NCBI RefSeq assembly: GCF_002157855.1
Contig: NZ_CP020880.1
Location: forward strand, 3,534,001 to 3,598,000
DNA length: 64,000 nt
From: Sutcliffiella horikoshii
Lineage (GTDB): Bacteria > Bacillota > Bacilli > Bacillales > Bacillaceae_I
Direction: 5' to 3'
This document shows, piece after piece, positions 53,157-62,929 of this stretch. The first letter of the stretch is position 1. Every line of letters starts with the position of its first letter. The translations under genes and the position numbers were made by a program. Under the pieces are notes generated by a model, which was not told the origin of the DNA, ran no database searches, and was given only the letters and a program-made list of their open reading frames with translations.

Positions 53157-54524
53157 TCAATTATCAGAAAATGAATGTGCTAATACATCCCGAAGCAGTT
53201 CCGGCAGAAAAAACTTCTTTTCTTTTGCCCGGATGATGCTTGGATACATTCTACCAAAAGTAAACATATCAATGGTCCCGACCGTTACACTGTCTGTTGC
53301 ATTTAACCGTTTACCTCCAATATAAATATCTGTCACCTGAACGCTACCGTCTTTAATCGGCTCTGTGTCGAACCTGACACCGCTGAATGCCATACGCCCC
53401 ATCACCTCACCACGGAACCCAAGACCTTTCACTCTCAAGTTTTCCATATCAGGGTGCAGAGCTTGTTGGACGACTTCCCTTAACTCCTCACCAGTCAACG
53501 TCACCCTGCAAGGATTAATAGGATGAGGACAAATACGATGGAGCATTCCAAGTGTGACCTCTCCTTTTTCAAGTCCATCAAGCAATACACCCGAATTGAC
53601 CATCCCGATATCAGCCTCACACCATTCTCTTAACTTATCTGCAAGCAAATCTGGAAAAATAGAAGATGCAAACCACTCTACCTGTAGCGATGCTTCCAAA
53701 CTTCCTACCTTTTTATTCAAATGCTTCTCCGCTACTTGTTCCATGTCTTTAATCCGCTCTGTTACTTGTTGATCCGGTTTATAGAGTTCCAACTTATGAA
53801 GTGTGGCAGTAGAATGAGTCAGTACTTTTAACTCTTGGTCATATCCAAGATCTATCTGCCCTATGTATTGCCCATACTTCCCCGCTCCACAAATTAATGT
53901 ATTTCCAATCCGTCTTCCTTCAGGCAGAACATGATGGGTATGTCCGCCAAGGATAACGTCTATCTCAGGAAACCTCCTTGCCATCTCCTCATCATCAGAA
54001 ATTCCCAGATGTGAAAGTACCACAATAACGTCGGCCTCTTCTTTTAAAGCCGGTAGGTATTTTTCCAAAATAATATAAGGGTCTTCTATTTTCCAACCGA
54101 GCAGCGCATAAAAATGCTGATAAAAAACTGTCACTCCAATAAAAGCAACCTTAATATCACCCATGGTTTTCACATCATAAGGCTTTACCCAATCCGGATA
54201 ATCGCCATTTGCTTCGAATAGATTGGCAGCTAAAATAGAAAATTCCGCATCCTCATAAAGCTGTGATAATCCCTGATAGTCCAATGTTATTCCTTCATTA
54301 TTTCCGAACGTGGCATAGTCATAGCCAAGCATGTTCAATAGACTTGTATTGGCCTTGCCACCGGTAGCTTCTGTAATAGGGTGAAAACGGTCCATATTAT
54401 CCCCAATATCGACAAGGGCCGATGGCAGTGTGGAATCCTTCTCCTTTAGAAAAGTAGCAAGTTTGGGATAGGCATCAAAATGACTATGAATATCGTTTGT
54501 ATGTAAAATTCTAATTTGTTGCAC
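53157..54524 (-). CDS. yunD: Metallophosphoesterase/5'-nucleotidase YunD
   Basis: A 455-residue two-domain enzyme of the 5'-nucleotidase family. The metallophosphatase domain has ILHTNDIHSHFDAYP near residue 5, VDIGDNMDRFHP near 39, GNNEGITLDY near 74, VVLSHLGISDDE near 168 and GGHTHHVLPEG near 193, which together bind two metals. The C-terminal nucleotidase domain (about 270-440) includes NSGVLLDGLEKGEVT. No signal peptide is visible, so it is cytosolic, unlike secreted UshA relatives. It matches B. subtilis YunD. Confidence 0.92.
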   Translation of the reverse strand: MQQIRILHTNDIHSHFDAYPKLATFLKEKDSTLPSALVDIGDNMDRFHPITEATGGKANTSLLNMLGYDYATFGNNEGITLDYQGLSQLYEDAEFSILAANLFEANGDYPDWVKPYDVKTMGDIKVAFIGVTVFYQHFYALLGWKIEDPYIILEKYLPALKEEADVIVVLSHLGISDDEEMARRFPEIDVILGGHTHHVLPEGRRIGNTLICGAGKYGQYIGQIDLGYDQELKVLTHSTATLHKLELYKPDQQVTERIKDMEQVAEKHLNKKVGSLEASLQVEWFASSIFPDLLADKLREWCEADIGMVNSGVLLDGLEKGEVTLGMLHRICPHPINPCRVTLTGEELREVVQQALHPDMENLRVKGLGFRGEVMGRMAFSGVRFDTEPIKDGSVQVTDIYIGGKRLNATDSVTVGTIDMFTFGRMYPSIIRAKEKKFFLPELLRDVLAHSFSDN

Positions 54525-54538
54525 GCCGTTTCTCTCCT

Positions 54539-55387
54539 CTAAAATAAATCTAATTGCCTTGGTGCCAATCCTGTGTATTCGACACCCAATAGGTCAATCA
54601 TCTGTTTGGCATTTCCAGCTGCATGGCCTCCAGAGTTATTGTTGAATAACATATAGATGTTACTAGATGATGGAGTTAACCTTTCTAGATTCGCCTTCCA
54701 TTCCATTAGTTCGTTAAGGTTATAATCATACAAATAGCGAACCTCTCTCCATTCCTTTCCTGATGCAGGCTTTGTCCAACCATGAACGTTCCTTCCATGC
54801 AGGCGTATTAGAGTATTGTCTGGATCTGTAGGATGCAGGACGGTCGGAATAGACCCTGTTCCCGCTTGTGGTTCATCACAAATACTATGAATCCACCCTT
54901 CCTCTTCCATAAACTTCAGCGTTCTGTCATGATAGGCAGACTGAAACCAAGTCTGGTTACGGAACTCCAAGGCCACTTTCGTATCTCCCATTTGCTCTTT
55001 ACACCATCTTAAATAATCGACATTCTCCTTCTTGCATTCAAACCATGGTGGAAACTGAAAAAGAACCATCGCCATTTTTCCAGCCTTTTCATAAGGCTCA
55101 ATAGATTCCCTAAAAGCTGTAAACATTCGTTCTTTTGTGTCAAAAGGTATCTCACCACGCTGATGACCAGTCATTCCTTGATATGCCTTTACTATAAACT
55201 GAAATCTTTCCGGTGTATCCGCAACCCATTTTTCTACGTTCTGTTTCGGTTGAATGGCATAAAAGGAAGCATCCACCTCTACGGTAGGAAAGTGGGCACC
55301 ATATTCCAGCAGTTTGTCCCTAGGTGCAATACCCGCAGTATATAACGAATCATGATCTCCCCAGCCTGTCACCCCAACATAAATCAT
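54539..55387 (-). CDS. yunF: DUF72 protein YunF
   Basis: A 282-residue TIM-barrel-like protein of the DUF72 family: IYVGVTGWGDHDSLY at the start, VDASFYAIQPKQNVEKWV near residue 38, FQFPPWFECKKENVDYL near 110, VALEFRNQTWF near 140 and MLFNNNSGGHAAGNAKQMI near 245. The fold resembles nucleases and isomerases, but the reaction is unknown. I choose ATG 55387 after GAGGTG rather than GTG 55396, which is within that site. It precedes yunD by 14 bases and is probably co-transcribed. Confidence 0.9.
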   Translation of the reverse strand: MIYVGVTGWGDHDSLYTAGIAPRDKLLEYGAHFPTVEVDASFYAIQPKQNVEKWVADTPERFQFIVKAYQGMTGHQRGEIPFDTKERMFTAFRESIEPYEKAGKMAMVLFQFPPWFECKKENVDYLRWCKEQMGDTKVALEFRNQTWFQSAYHDRTLKFMEEEGWIHSICDEPQAGTGSIPTVLHPTDPDNTLIRLHGRNVHGWTKPASGKEWREVRYLYDYNLNELMEWKANLERLTPSSSNIYMLFNNNSGGHAAGNAKQMIDLLGVEYTGLAPRQLDLF

Positions 55388-55504
55388 CCGCTTCACCTCA
55401 TTTTTTACATTTTATCATAACTGAAGGTAATTTCTCATGTTTATAGTGCAGAATATGGGAGTAATTGGTATGATGAATGTATCATTGATACTTTCGGAGG
55501 CGCT

Positions 55505-56158
55505 ATGAAAAATAAGATTGTTGTTTTTGACTTACTATTCTATTTGGCTTTACCTTATCTGATTTGGAAATTTGGACAAGAACCGCTTGGAGACTACTAT
55601 GCAATATTGCTTTCCACTGCGCCGGGATTTGTCTACACCATAGTCCGTTTCGCTGTTGAGAGGCAGTTTAATGTGACAGGGATATTTATTATGGTTTCTC
55701 TTTTAGTGAGCACGCTGGTTGATATCCTTTCAGGTGATGCCTTTACTATGCTTCAAAACTCGGTATATGTATCTGCTGGATTTGGCATATTGATTCTCGG
55801 TACCATGCTTATTAAAAAACCTTTAGCACTTTATTTTGGAGCTGACATTGCCTATTTACAGGGTCATAAGCGAGAAGAAAGCTTAAAGCTTTATCGACAC
55901 AAAACCATTCTGCCTACCTTTTATTTTATTACTGCTGTATGTGCACTAAGAGGTCTTGTGGGTGCAGGATTAAAGTATTATCTTATCGGTGTTTATGGGG
56001 TGGACGGGTATGATAGAATACTATTCTTTATGAAGGTAAATGGCTGGATATTTGGTGCATTAATTGCTGCAGGATTCATATATTCGAGTTTGAAAATAAA
56101 TGATTATTTGGAAAAAACGAAAGTCGTGGATACCATTGATAATGATTTAGTAGGGTAA
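55505..56158 (+). CDS. VC0807-like membrane protein
   Basis: A 217-residue protein with about five to six hydrophobic segments (VVFDLLFYLALPYLIWKFG, ILLSTAPGFVYTIVRFAVE, GIFIMVSLLVSTLVDILSG, ISAGFGILILGTML-like, GWIFGALIAAGFIYSSL). The layout and the RYxKxxxxPTFYFIT-like stretch recall VC0807-family proteins, whose role is unknown. It is rightward and alone, with GGAGG before the ATG, and ends in a bidirectional terminator. Confidence 0.6.
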   Translation: MKNKIVVFDLLFYLALPYLIWKFGQEPLGDYYAILLSTAPGFVYTIVRFAVERQFNVTGIFIMVSLLVSTLVDILSGDAFTMLQNSVYVSAGFGILILGTMLIKKPLALYFGADIAYLQGHKREESLKLYRHKTILPTFYFITAVCALRGLVGAGLKYYLIGVYGVDGYDRILFFMKVNGWIFGALIAAGFIYSSLKINDYLEKTKVVDTIDNDLVG

Positions 56159-56175
56159 ATTACTCCCTATGGGAA

Positions 56176-56218
56176 AAATAAATGCCTGCAAGGGAAGTAT
56201 GGATTTGCAGGCATTTAC
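56176..56218. terminator. Terminator between the VC0807-like gene and the ger operon
   Basis: AAATGCCTGCAA and TTGCAGGCATTT form a 12-bp stem between convergent genes. Confidence 0.88.
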
Positions 56219-56225
56219 ATATATC

Positions 56226-57305
56226 TTAGGAACCCTCGTCCGCTGGCATTCTTAAATTCCCTTCGTTTTGGATATTAATTTTGATATCTTGTGTAAATAC
56301 GAGCTTTGGATAATATTTTGAACGCCAGTTTTTTAATTTCTCTCTAGATAACTCTTTTCGAAAATACTGTCCAATTCCGAGGATATCAGCTTCACTTGAT
56401 TGAATTTTTGAAAACATCTTATCGTACCTTTCCAGAAGCAAGGCTGTCAACGCCTTTCTTATTTCCTCTCTCGAAGCATCTTCCTTAGTTTCTAAAACCA
56501 TCACATTCAACCGTAATTCGGAATGAAAGTATGGCCTTCCATCTACTATTTTACTATCATGATTCATTCTGTTTCCTAAAATCATGACACTTCCTTCATT
56601 CATCACTTCAATTTTTCCTTGATTGCTTTCATCATTAAAGGCATTGTAAAGCAACGTTTCATCGGAGTCTATCATATCAACCATTTTCCCGTTTTTGATG
56701 ACTGCCCCTCCGACAAATTCACATAGAGAATCTTCCCCTTTGCTTATCATGGCAATGGAAACGTCTTTCGTATAGGAATGAATGCTATGATAGACATGCC
56801 ATACCCTTGTAATCGGAATTTGCGGATTCCAGCCTGCATTTTTTTCAAAGAAATCCAACAACACCGTTTCTTCAGAATGCTCCTGGTTTTCCAGTGCGGT
56901 AAATAATTCCTCTATATCATTCTGGCTAATGACCATTAACGCTTTGGAAGGAACATCCCTTGACCTCATGAAACCAGATATTAAATCCTTCATTCCTTCC
57001 TCAGCCAAACTTCTGTCGACAATGATGACTTTGGCATGTAAAAGATCTACGTTGCTCTCCAAATTTGCGCTCATCTTATCAATAATTTGGTTAATCGTGC
57101 TACCCGTCTCTCTCACGATAGTTGTTCGTACTTGTCCCCTTGCTGCCTGAGGTACTTGCAAGAACAGCTTATATTCTTCTTGGTTCTTAGTAATCCCAAG
57201 AACCACTGGCATCGTTCTATGATTAATGTCTTTATTATCCCAACATCCTGCTAGGCTAAGAACAAACACAAACATTATACAAAGTCCAAGCTTTTTAAGC
57301 ACCAT
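56226..57305 (-). CDS. Ger(x)C-family spore germination lipoprotein
   Basis: A 359-residue lipoprotein with signal peptide ending SLAGC (Cys at residue 21). The mature part has the GerC features: WDNKDINHRTMPVVLGITK, VIIVDRSLAEEGMKDLISGFMRSRD near residue 95, FVGGAVIKNGKMVDMIDSDETLLYN near 210 and NWRSKYYPKLVFTQDIKINI near 330. It sits on the outer face of the spore inner membrane with the GerA- and GerB-type partners. It overlaps the GerB-type gene by 11 bases. It is intact while both partners are frameshifted. Confidence 0.92.
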   Translation of the reverse strand: MVLKKLGLCIMFVFVLSLAGCWDNKDINHRTMPVVLGITKNQEEYKLFLQVPQAARGQVRTTIVRETGSTINQIIDKMSANLESNVDLLHAKVIIVDRSLAEEGMKDLISGFMRSRDVPSKALMVISQNDIEELFTALENQEHSEETVLLDFFEKNAGWNPQIPITRVWHVYHSIHSYTKDVSIAMISKGEDSLCEFVGGAVIKNGKMVDMIDSDETLLYNAFNDESNQGKIEVMNEGSVMILGNRMNHDSKIVDGRPYFHSELRLNVMVLETKEDASREEIRKALTALLLERYDKMFSKIQSSEADILGIGQYFRKELSREKLKNWRSKYYPKLVFTQDIKINIQNEGNLRMPADEGS

Positions 57306-58384
57306 GCTTCTTTCCTCCCTTTGAGAGCATCCCCATGCACAATAATGATAATGGTACGGTAATCAGGACGTAAAATCGAAAAAAGGTATTCCAGCTAAAG
57401 AGTTCTTCTACATCACTCCAGTTAGGAATCAAGAGACATATTAGAAAGATGCTCAAAGTAAAAACAAGAGCCAAATAAGATGGTTTTACAATGGGAATAA
57501 ACGAGTGGGCGATTCTTACTGCCTTCCACATTACTAATGAAAGGAACAGCATGATGAAGGTTATTAAACTCAATAAGAAAAATATAGTGACGCGATCAAA
57601 CATCAGCCATGTGATGTTGATTGCATCCAATGTCATGACAAAAGGAAAGAAAAAAGTAGAGGCAGTAGCCTGACCATAAGTAAGGATTGGGACATAGACT
57701 GAAAGAAAGAAACATGGAACAACCAAAGCAATTCCCCAAAAAACCATATTTTTCTTGTAAGAAAAATATGGTTGTACAAAACCAAGAAACAAAAAACCCT
57801 CCACCTATAGCAAAAAAGCTATTTAAGAAATCCTGTTTCTTTAGGAAGGAAAAGTCAGAATTCCAAACAGGGTAGAGGTAGTTCCAATCCACATTTTGAA
57901 AAGAAAAAAACATGACAAAGATAATGAGCGGCAAAAAAAGATAGGCAATTACCACCCCGGTCCTAAAGATGGCTTCTACCCCCTTGATGGCCATATAACA
58001 AGTGATAACCAATAATAAAAGCATAATGGCCCAGAGCGGTGTATTGGATAAAAACACTATGGTTATGATTTCTGAATATGCACGGACGGAAATAATCATC
58101 GCCATCATAAAATACGCAAAAATCGGAAGAAGGAAGAGTACCTTTAATAACTGTCCTCCTTGTGTGTAAATTTCAATGATATCCTTACCAGGAAAAAAGG
58201 CCAAACCTTTCAAATACAAATAAACAACACAAATATGAAGCAGTACACCTAGCAAAATAGGTATCCAGTGGGACTCATTAGAACTACCTATAATATTGGC
58301 TGGGTAGAGAAAGAAAATTAGACCAAGATGAGTCAACAAATATATGAAAATTACCTGCCAGCTTTTATCCACTATTAATATCAT
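57295..58384 (-). pseudogene. GerB-family germination permease, frameshifted
   Basis: Two overlapping frames cover one GerB-type protein (about 363 residues, ten membrane segments). The first frame (from ATG 58384) is normal through FFAIGGG, then drifts. The second supplies GFLFLGFVQPYFSYKKNMV onward to the C-terminus. The break is at a run of six T (leftward strand; A run 57791-57796). Five T would restore GGGFLFLGFVQPYF exactly. GerB-type proteins belong to the APC transporter superfamily and bind the germinant. Either a real frameshift or a homopolymer sequencing error is possible. Confidence 0.88.
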
Positions 58385-59698
58385 CCTTTGAAAAATCCAT
58401 ATTTAAATACGGGACGCCAAGCGTATTTATACTGGCAAAATATCCACAAATCAAAAACACTCCTGCCATGATACCTAGAACACCGAATATAGACGCTAAA
58501 ATCAAAATGGTATACTTCAACATCCGAATGGTGATCAAATTCTGGTAGCCAATGACGGTTGCGTTGGCAATGGTTGTTGCCGCCAACACTATAATGAGAA
58601 GATTGCTGACCAATTTAGCCTCAACAGCTGCTTGACCAAGGATAATCCCCCTACCATGGTAATGGTTGGTCCGATACTTTGGGGCAACCGGATACTTGCT
58701 TCTACAATTAATTCCAAAATCACAAGCATTAGAATGATTTCCACCAACGCAGGATATGGAACACCATTTCGGCTTTGTGCAATCGATAAGGCCAATTCAA
58801 TCCGTAAGACCTCCGGGTTGACCGCAACCAGCGCAACATATAACCCAGGGGCAATTAACGCAATCAACACTCCGATTAATCTTAATGCTCGAATGGAAAC
58901 GGTAATTGGCATAGGAAAGTTTTTATCATTTTCTAAAATAAAAATATCCCAAAAAGTGCTCGGCAGTATATAAGCAAACGGAAAACCATCGATAAAAACA
59001 ACCACTTTCCCTTTCACCAAACAACTAGCGGCTTGTTGGGGTATTTCTGTAGCATGAATTCTACCAACTGCACTCCATGGGGATAGTTTTAGTACTTTCA
59101 TTAAATCCTGTATCGATTGTAATTCTATCTCTGATCCGTTCTCTAACAGTTCTATTGTTTTTTGTAAAAGCATTTTATTTACACTTTTGGCATCGTAGCT
59201 GATTGATACATTTTTCTTCTGTCTTTTCCCTATCAAAAAATCTTTCACTCGCAGCTGATCAGATACCAATCTTTTTCTGAGTATCCCAATATTCACTAAC
59301 CTTTCTTCATTGAAAGAGTTTAATGGACCTTGCAATACACTGCCATTCGTAGGCTTTTCCACCGGTCTGCTTAATGACACTCTTATCGGTTCTAAACTTA
59401 CCACGAAATTTTCACAATCTTCTAAGACTAGTATCAATTCACCTTCTAAGACAGCAGTGATTATTTCATGTTCCTTGCTTATTTTCTTTCCATTACTGAT
59501 TAAGTAGTCCAGCACTCCTTTATGCATGAGGGTCGCTGTCGTCACATGTTTTTCAATTAGTTCCAATGATTTGGCTATATCAACTAGACTCCGTACACCA
59601 ATAATCTCAAACTTGGTCTGATTGAATTCCTCTTCTATTACAAAGAAATCATCACTATCACTTAATTTATCCTTTAAGGAGCCTAATAGAGAGCTCAT
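58365..59698 (-). pseudogene. GerA-family germination protein, frameshifted
   Basis: The first frame (ATG 59698, MSSLLGSLKDK) covers the N-terminal cytosolic half and three membrane segments (PMPITVSIRALRLIGVL, NGVPYPALVEIILMLVILEL) to IGPTITMVGG. It then shifts into LSLVKQLL and stops. The last 80 residues continue in another frame (KLVSNLLIIVLAATTIANATVIGYQ...). The break is at a run of five G (leftward strand; C run 58647-58651). A sixth G would give VGGIILGQAAVEAKLVSN, the family sequence. Combined length would be about 450-480 residues, normal for GerA-type proteins. Confidence 0.88.
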
Positions 59699-59906
59699 AT
59701 CATGCTTCCTTTCACCTTTTTTAGGATATCCCACTACTCCCCTATTAGTGTTTCCTTGAAGAAATTATATATGTAGACTCTCCATTTATTGGTACAGGTA
59801 GAATGAATAAATGCTTCCTCAAAGTTCTAGTTTTACTAATAATTTATTGTTTAACAATAAATTTTATGTTATATTCAATAAATCATATGTTAATTGGGGT
59901 GCTATC

Positions 59907-60334
59907 ATGCTTCATAAAACAGGATTTTTAAAGCTAGAAGTATTGCTTATCGGGACCCTGTTCCTTGCTTTTTTTATCTTCTTGCTGCCGTCTCTTACTA
60001 AAGAAGCAGCCGAACAATATTCTAAACTAGCCTTTTTGCAATATCCCTTTTTGATTGGTTTTTTTGCATTATATCAAGCATTAAAACTTTTAAGCTATTT
60101 TGACAAAAACAATGCATTTTTCGAGCTACCTGTAAAAGCGTTAAAGACAATCTAATATTGCGCAATGACCATCAGCTCCTTTTACGTCCTATTTCTTCCG
60201 CTCCTTACATCATCGGAGAAGAGACGACACTCGTGGTATCATTCTACTCTGTCTGTTCATCATTTTCGTGATGATTGCGGTATATGCAGCCGTTCTTCAA
60301 AAGCTCCTGAAGAATGCCATTGATATAAAATAAG
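59907..60334 (+). pseudogene. DUF2975 membrane protein, decayed
   Basis: The frame from ATG 59907 (LEVLLIGTLFLAFFIFLLPSL, then FLIGFFALYQALKLLSYFDK) stops at 60155. Family-like sequence resumes in other frames: ISSFYVLFLPLL near 60175 and DDTRGIILLCLFIIFVMIAV, then YAAVLQKLLKNAIDIK, to a stop at 60334. At least one nonsense and one or two frameshifts separate the pieces. DUF2975 proteins (like B. subtilis YoaS) normally have about 160 residues and are encoded with a small HTH gene, which follows here. Confidence 0.78.
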
Positions 60335-60363
60335 AAAAAGATTTAACGGCCTGAGGTGAGAAC

Positions 60364-60567
60364 ATGGCGATTATTATAAATGTAGATGTAATATTGGCAA
60401 AACGAAAAATGAGTGTAACAGAACTATCAGAGAGGGTAGGGATAACGATGGAAAACCTATCAATTTCAGAAAATGGTAAAGCGAAGGCTATCTGCATGGC
60501 GTTGGATTGTCAGCCTGGAGATATTTTAGAATATCGAAGTGAAAATGAGGAATCCCAAAATGGATAA
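60364..60567 (+). CDS. Small XRE/Cro-type HTH regulator, probably shortened
   Basis: A 67-residue protein of the type paired with DUF2975 genes: INVDVILAKRKMSVTELSER, VGITMENLSISENGKAKAI, then CMALDCQPGDILEYRSE. Family members that I know read about ten residues longer between GKAKAI and C-ALDCQPGD (a segment like RFSTLEAICK). The gene seems to have lost about 24-30 bases in frame at the end of the DNA-binding domain. Its partner is a pseudogene, so it is probably decaying too. It overlaps the DUF817 gene by 8 bases. Confidence 0.65.
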   Translation: MAIIINVDVILAKRKMSVTELSERVGITMENLSISENGKAKAICMALDCQPGDILEYRSENEESQNG

Positions 60568-61411
60568 GAAAATGGAAATTGGCTCAGGGAAAAAGAAGAA
60601 CGAATGGTCCATCTTTGGCGCATTCAAACAGCTCGTCCGTTTCGGTTGGCAACAGGCATTATCCTGCGTGTTTCCTGTCGTTATTTTTGCTTCCCTAGGC
60701 ATAACTCAAGTGATTCCTCTCCCCTTCCTTCCACGGTATGATTGGCTTCTGGTTATCTGCATTCTGATGCAATGGTGGATGTTACGATCTGGTTTGGAAA
60801 CGCGCGATGAATTAAAAGTCATCACTTTGTTTCACGTTATCGGATTGGCACTTGAGATCTTCAAGGTACACATGGGGTCTTGGTCCTATCCCGAGGAAGG
60901 CTACTCCAAGCTTTTTGGGGTGCCATTATACAGCGGGTTTATGTATGCAAGTGTCGCGAGTTATCTTTGCCAGGCTTGGAGAAGAATGAATGTGGAGCTT
61001 GTTGACTGGCCTCCTTTTTGGGCTGTGGTATCGCTCGCAGCAGCCATTTATTTGAACTTTTTCACTCATCATTATTGGATCGATATTCGTTGGTGGTTAT
61101 CTACTTTAGTCATTATTCTGTTTTGGAAGTCTTGGGTACGGTATGAAGTTGGTGAAAAGAGTTACCGTATGCCCATCGCCCTTTCATTTGTCCTTATCGG
61201 ATTTTTTATTTGGATCGCTGAAAATATCGCAACTTTCTTTGGAGCTTGGGAATATCCGAATCAAACAGAGGCTTGGAGTCTTGTCCATTTAGGAAAGGTC
61301 AGCTCTTGGTTATTGCTCGTAATTGTCAGTTTTCTTATAGTGGCAACCTTGAAGCGTGTGAAGGGGAAAGGTTCAAATAACTTAAATAATCAAATAGCAC
61401 TCCATAAATAA
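60560..61411 (+). CDS. DUF817 family membrane protein
   Basis: A 283-residue protein with about eight membrane segments and the Trp-rich motifs of the DUF817 family: WQQALSCVFPVVIFASLGIT near residue 30, RYDWLLVICILMQWWML near 58, EIFKVHMGSWSYPEEGYSKL near 98-117, GVPLYSGFMYASVASYLCQAW near 120-140 and ENIATFFGAWEYPNQ near 222. Relatives are integral membrane proteins of unknown role. I choose ATG 60560; GTG 60539 lacks a ribosome site. It is rightward and ends in a strong terminator. Confidence 0.88.
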   Translation: MDKKMEIGSGKKKNEWSIFGAFKQLVRFGWQQALSCVFPVVIFASLGITQVIPLPFLPRYDWLLVICILMQWWMLRSGLETRDELKVITLFHVIGLALEIFKVHMGSWSYPEEGYSKLFGVPLYSGFMYASVASYLCQAWRRMNVELVDWPPFWAVVSLAAAIYLNFFTHHYWIDIRWWLSTLVIILFWKSWVRYEVGEKSYRMPIALSFVLIGFFIWIAENIATFFGAWEYPNQTEAWSLVHLGKVSSWLLLVIVSFLIVATLKRVKGKGSNNLNNQIALHK

Positions 61412-61446
61412 AAACCTTGGCATGCAAGCACGCCAAGGTTTTTTTA
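61409..61446. terminator. Shared terminator of the DUF817 gene and sufB
   Basis: AAACCTTGGC and GCCAAGGTTT form the stem with A and T runs on both sides, ending 11 bases before the sufB stop. Confidence 0.92.
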
Positions 61447-61456
61447 TAACTAAATG

Positions 61457-62854
61457 TTACCCAATTGAACCTTCCATCTCGAACTTGATCAGACGGTTCA
61501 TTTCTACTGCGTATTCCATTGGTAGTTCTTTTGTGAATGGCTCGATGAAGCCCATTACGATCATTTCTGTTGCTTCTTCTTCAGATAAGCCACGGCTCAT
61601 AAGATAGAACAGTTGCTCTTCGGATACTTTGGAAACCTTTGCTTCGTGCTCAAGAGAAACGTTGTCGTTGAACACTTCGTTGTAAGGGATCGTATCAGAA
61701 GTAGACTGATTATCCATAATTAGTGTGTCACACTCAATGTTAGAGCGTGCGCCAGAAGCTTTTTTACCAAAGTGTACGATTCCACGGTATGTTACTTTAC
61801 CACCTTGCTTGGAGATGGATTTAGAAACGATAGTGGAAGACGTGTTTGGTGCAAGGTGAATCATTTTCGCCCCTGCATCCTGGTGCTGGCCTTTACCTGC
61901 TAATGCGATGGAAAGAGTCATACCACGAGCGCCTTCACCTTTAAGGATAACCGCCGGGTATTTCATCGTTAACTTGGAACCAATATTCCCGTCAATCCAC
62001 TCCATCGTTGCATTCGCTTCACACACTGCACGTTTCGTAACTAGGTTGTAAACGTTGTTCGCCCAGTTTTGAATCGTCGTGTAACGGCAGTAAGCATCCT
62101 TCTTGATGATGATTTCAACTACCGCACTGTGAAGAGAGTTTGTTGTGTAAACAGGTGCAGTACAGCCTTCAACATAGTGTACATGTGCGCCTTCGTCTAC
62201 GATGATAAGCGTACGCTCGAATTGACCCATGTTCTCAGAGTTGATTCGGAAGTATGCTTGTAGTGGAGTTTCCACTTTAACACCTTTTGGAACATAGATG
62301 AAAGATCCACCAGACCATACTGCAGAGTTCAATGCTGAGAACTTGTTGTCAGTTGGCGGGATTACTTTTGCAAAATGCTCACGGAAGATGTCTTCGTTTT
62401 CTTTTAATGCTGTGTCTGTGTCTTTGAACACTACACCAAGATCTTCTAAGTCTTCTTGCATGTTGTGGTATACAACCTCAGATTCATACTGAGCAGATAC
62501 CCCTGCAAGATATTTTTGTTCTGCTTCAGGAATACCTAATTTGTCAAACGTCTGTTTGATTTCTTCAGGTACTTCATCCCAAGAACGCTCAGACTTCTCA
62601 GAAGGTTTTACGTAGTACGTAATTTCATCAAAGTTCAAGCTGTTTAAATCGCCGCCCCATTGTGGCATTGGCATGTTATAGAAATGTTCTAATGATTTAA
62701 GACGGAAATCCAGCATCCATTGAGGCTCTTCCTTCATACGAGAGATTTCTTCAACGATCTCTTTCGTAAGACCACGGCCGGAACGGAAAATGGAAACGTC
62801 TTTGTCCTTAAAACCATACTTGTAATCGCCGATTTCAGGCATTTTTTTAGCCAT
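61457..62854 (-). CDS. sufB: SUF scaffold protein SufB
   Basis: A 465-residue protein, the same length as B. subtilis SufB. It assembles Fe-S clusters with SufC and SufD. It has [19 protein letters not shown] near residue 15, [16 protein letters not shown] near 184-199, [20 protein letters not shown] near 235 and [21 protein letters not shown] near 425, including the conserved Cys and Arg/Glu residues of the beta-helix core. I choose ATG 62854 after GGAGGG. It is the last gene of the leftward suf operon (sufC and sufD lie outside the window). Confidence 0.95.
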   Translation of the reverse strand: MAKKMPEIGDYKYGFKDKDVSIFRSGRGLTKEIVEEISRMKEEPQWMLDFRLKSLEHFYNMPMPQWGGDLNSLNFDEITYYVKPSEKSERSWDEVPEEIKQTFDKLGIPEAEQKYLAGVSAQYESEVVYHNMQEDLEDLGVVFKDTDTALKENEDIFREHFAKVIPPTDNKFSALNSAVWSGGSFIYVPKGVKVETPLQAYFRINSENMGQFERTLIIVDEGAHVHYVEGCTAPVYTTNSLHSAVVEIIIKKDAYCRYTTIQNWANNVYNLVTKRAVCEANATMEWIDGNIGSKLTMKYPAVILKGEGARGMTLSIALAGKGQHQDAGAKMIHLAPNTSSTIVSKSISKQGGKVTYRGIVHFGKKASGARSNIECDTLIMDNQSTSDTIPYNEVFNDNVSLEHEAKVSKVSEEQLFYLMSRGLSEEEATEMIVMGFIEPFTKELPMEYAVEMNRLIKFEMEGSIG

Positions 62855-62929
62855 TTTATTCCCTCCATTCAAGAGGTGAGCAACAGTGCGGCGTATATTG
62901 CCGCACTATCACTCCCTATCTTGCCTTGC

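Noticed and set aside
59811-59906. N-terminal extension of the DUF2975 frame
   Set aside because: The extra residues are not family-like and are Asn/Phe-rich AT sequence. ATG 59907 fits the family start.
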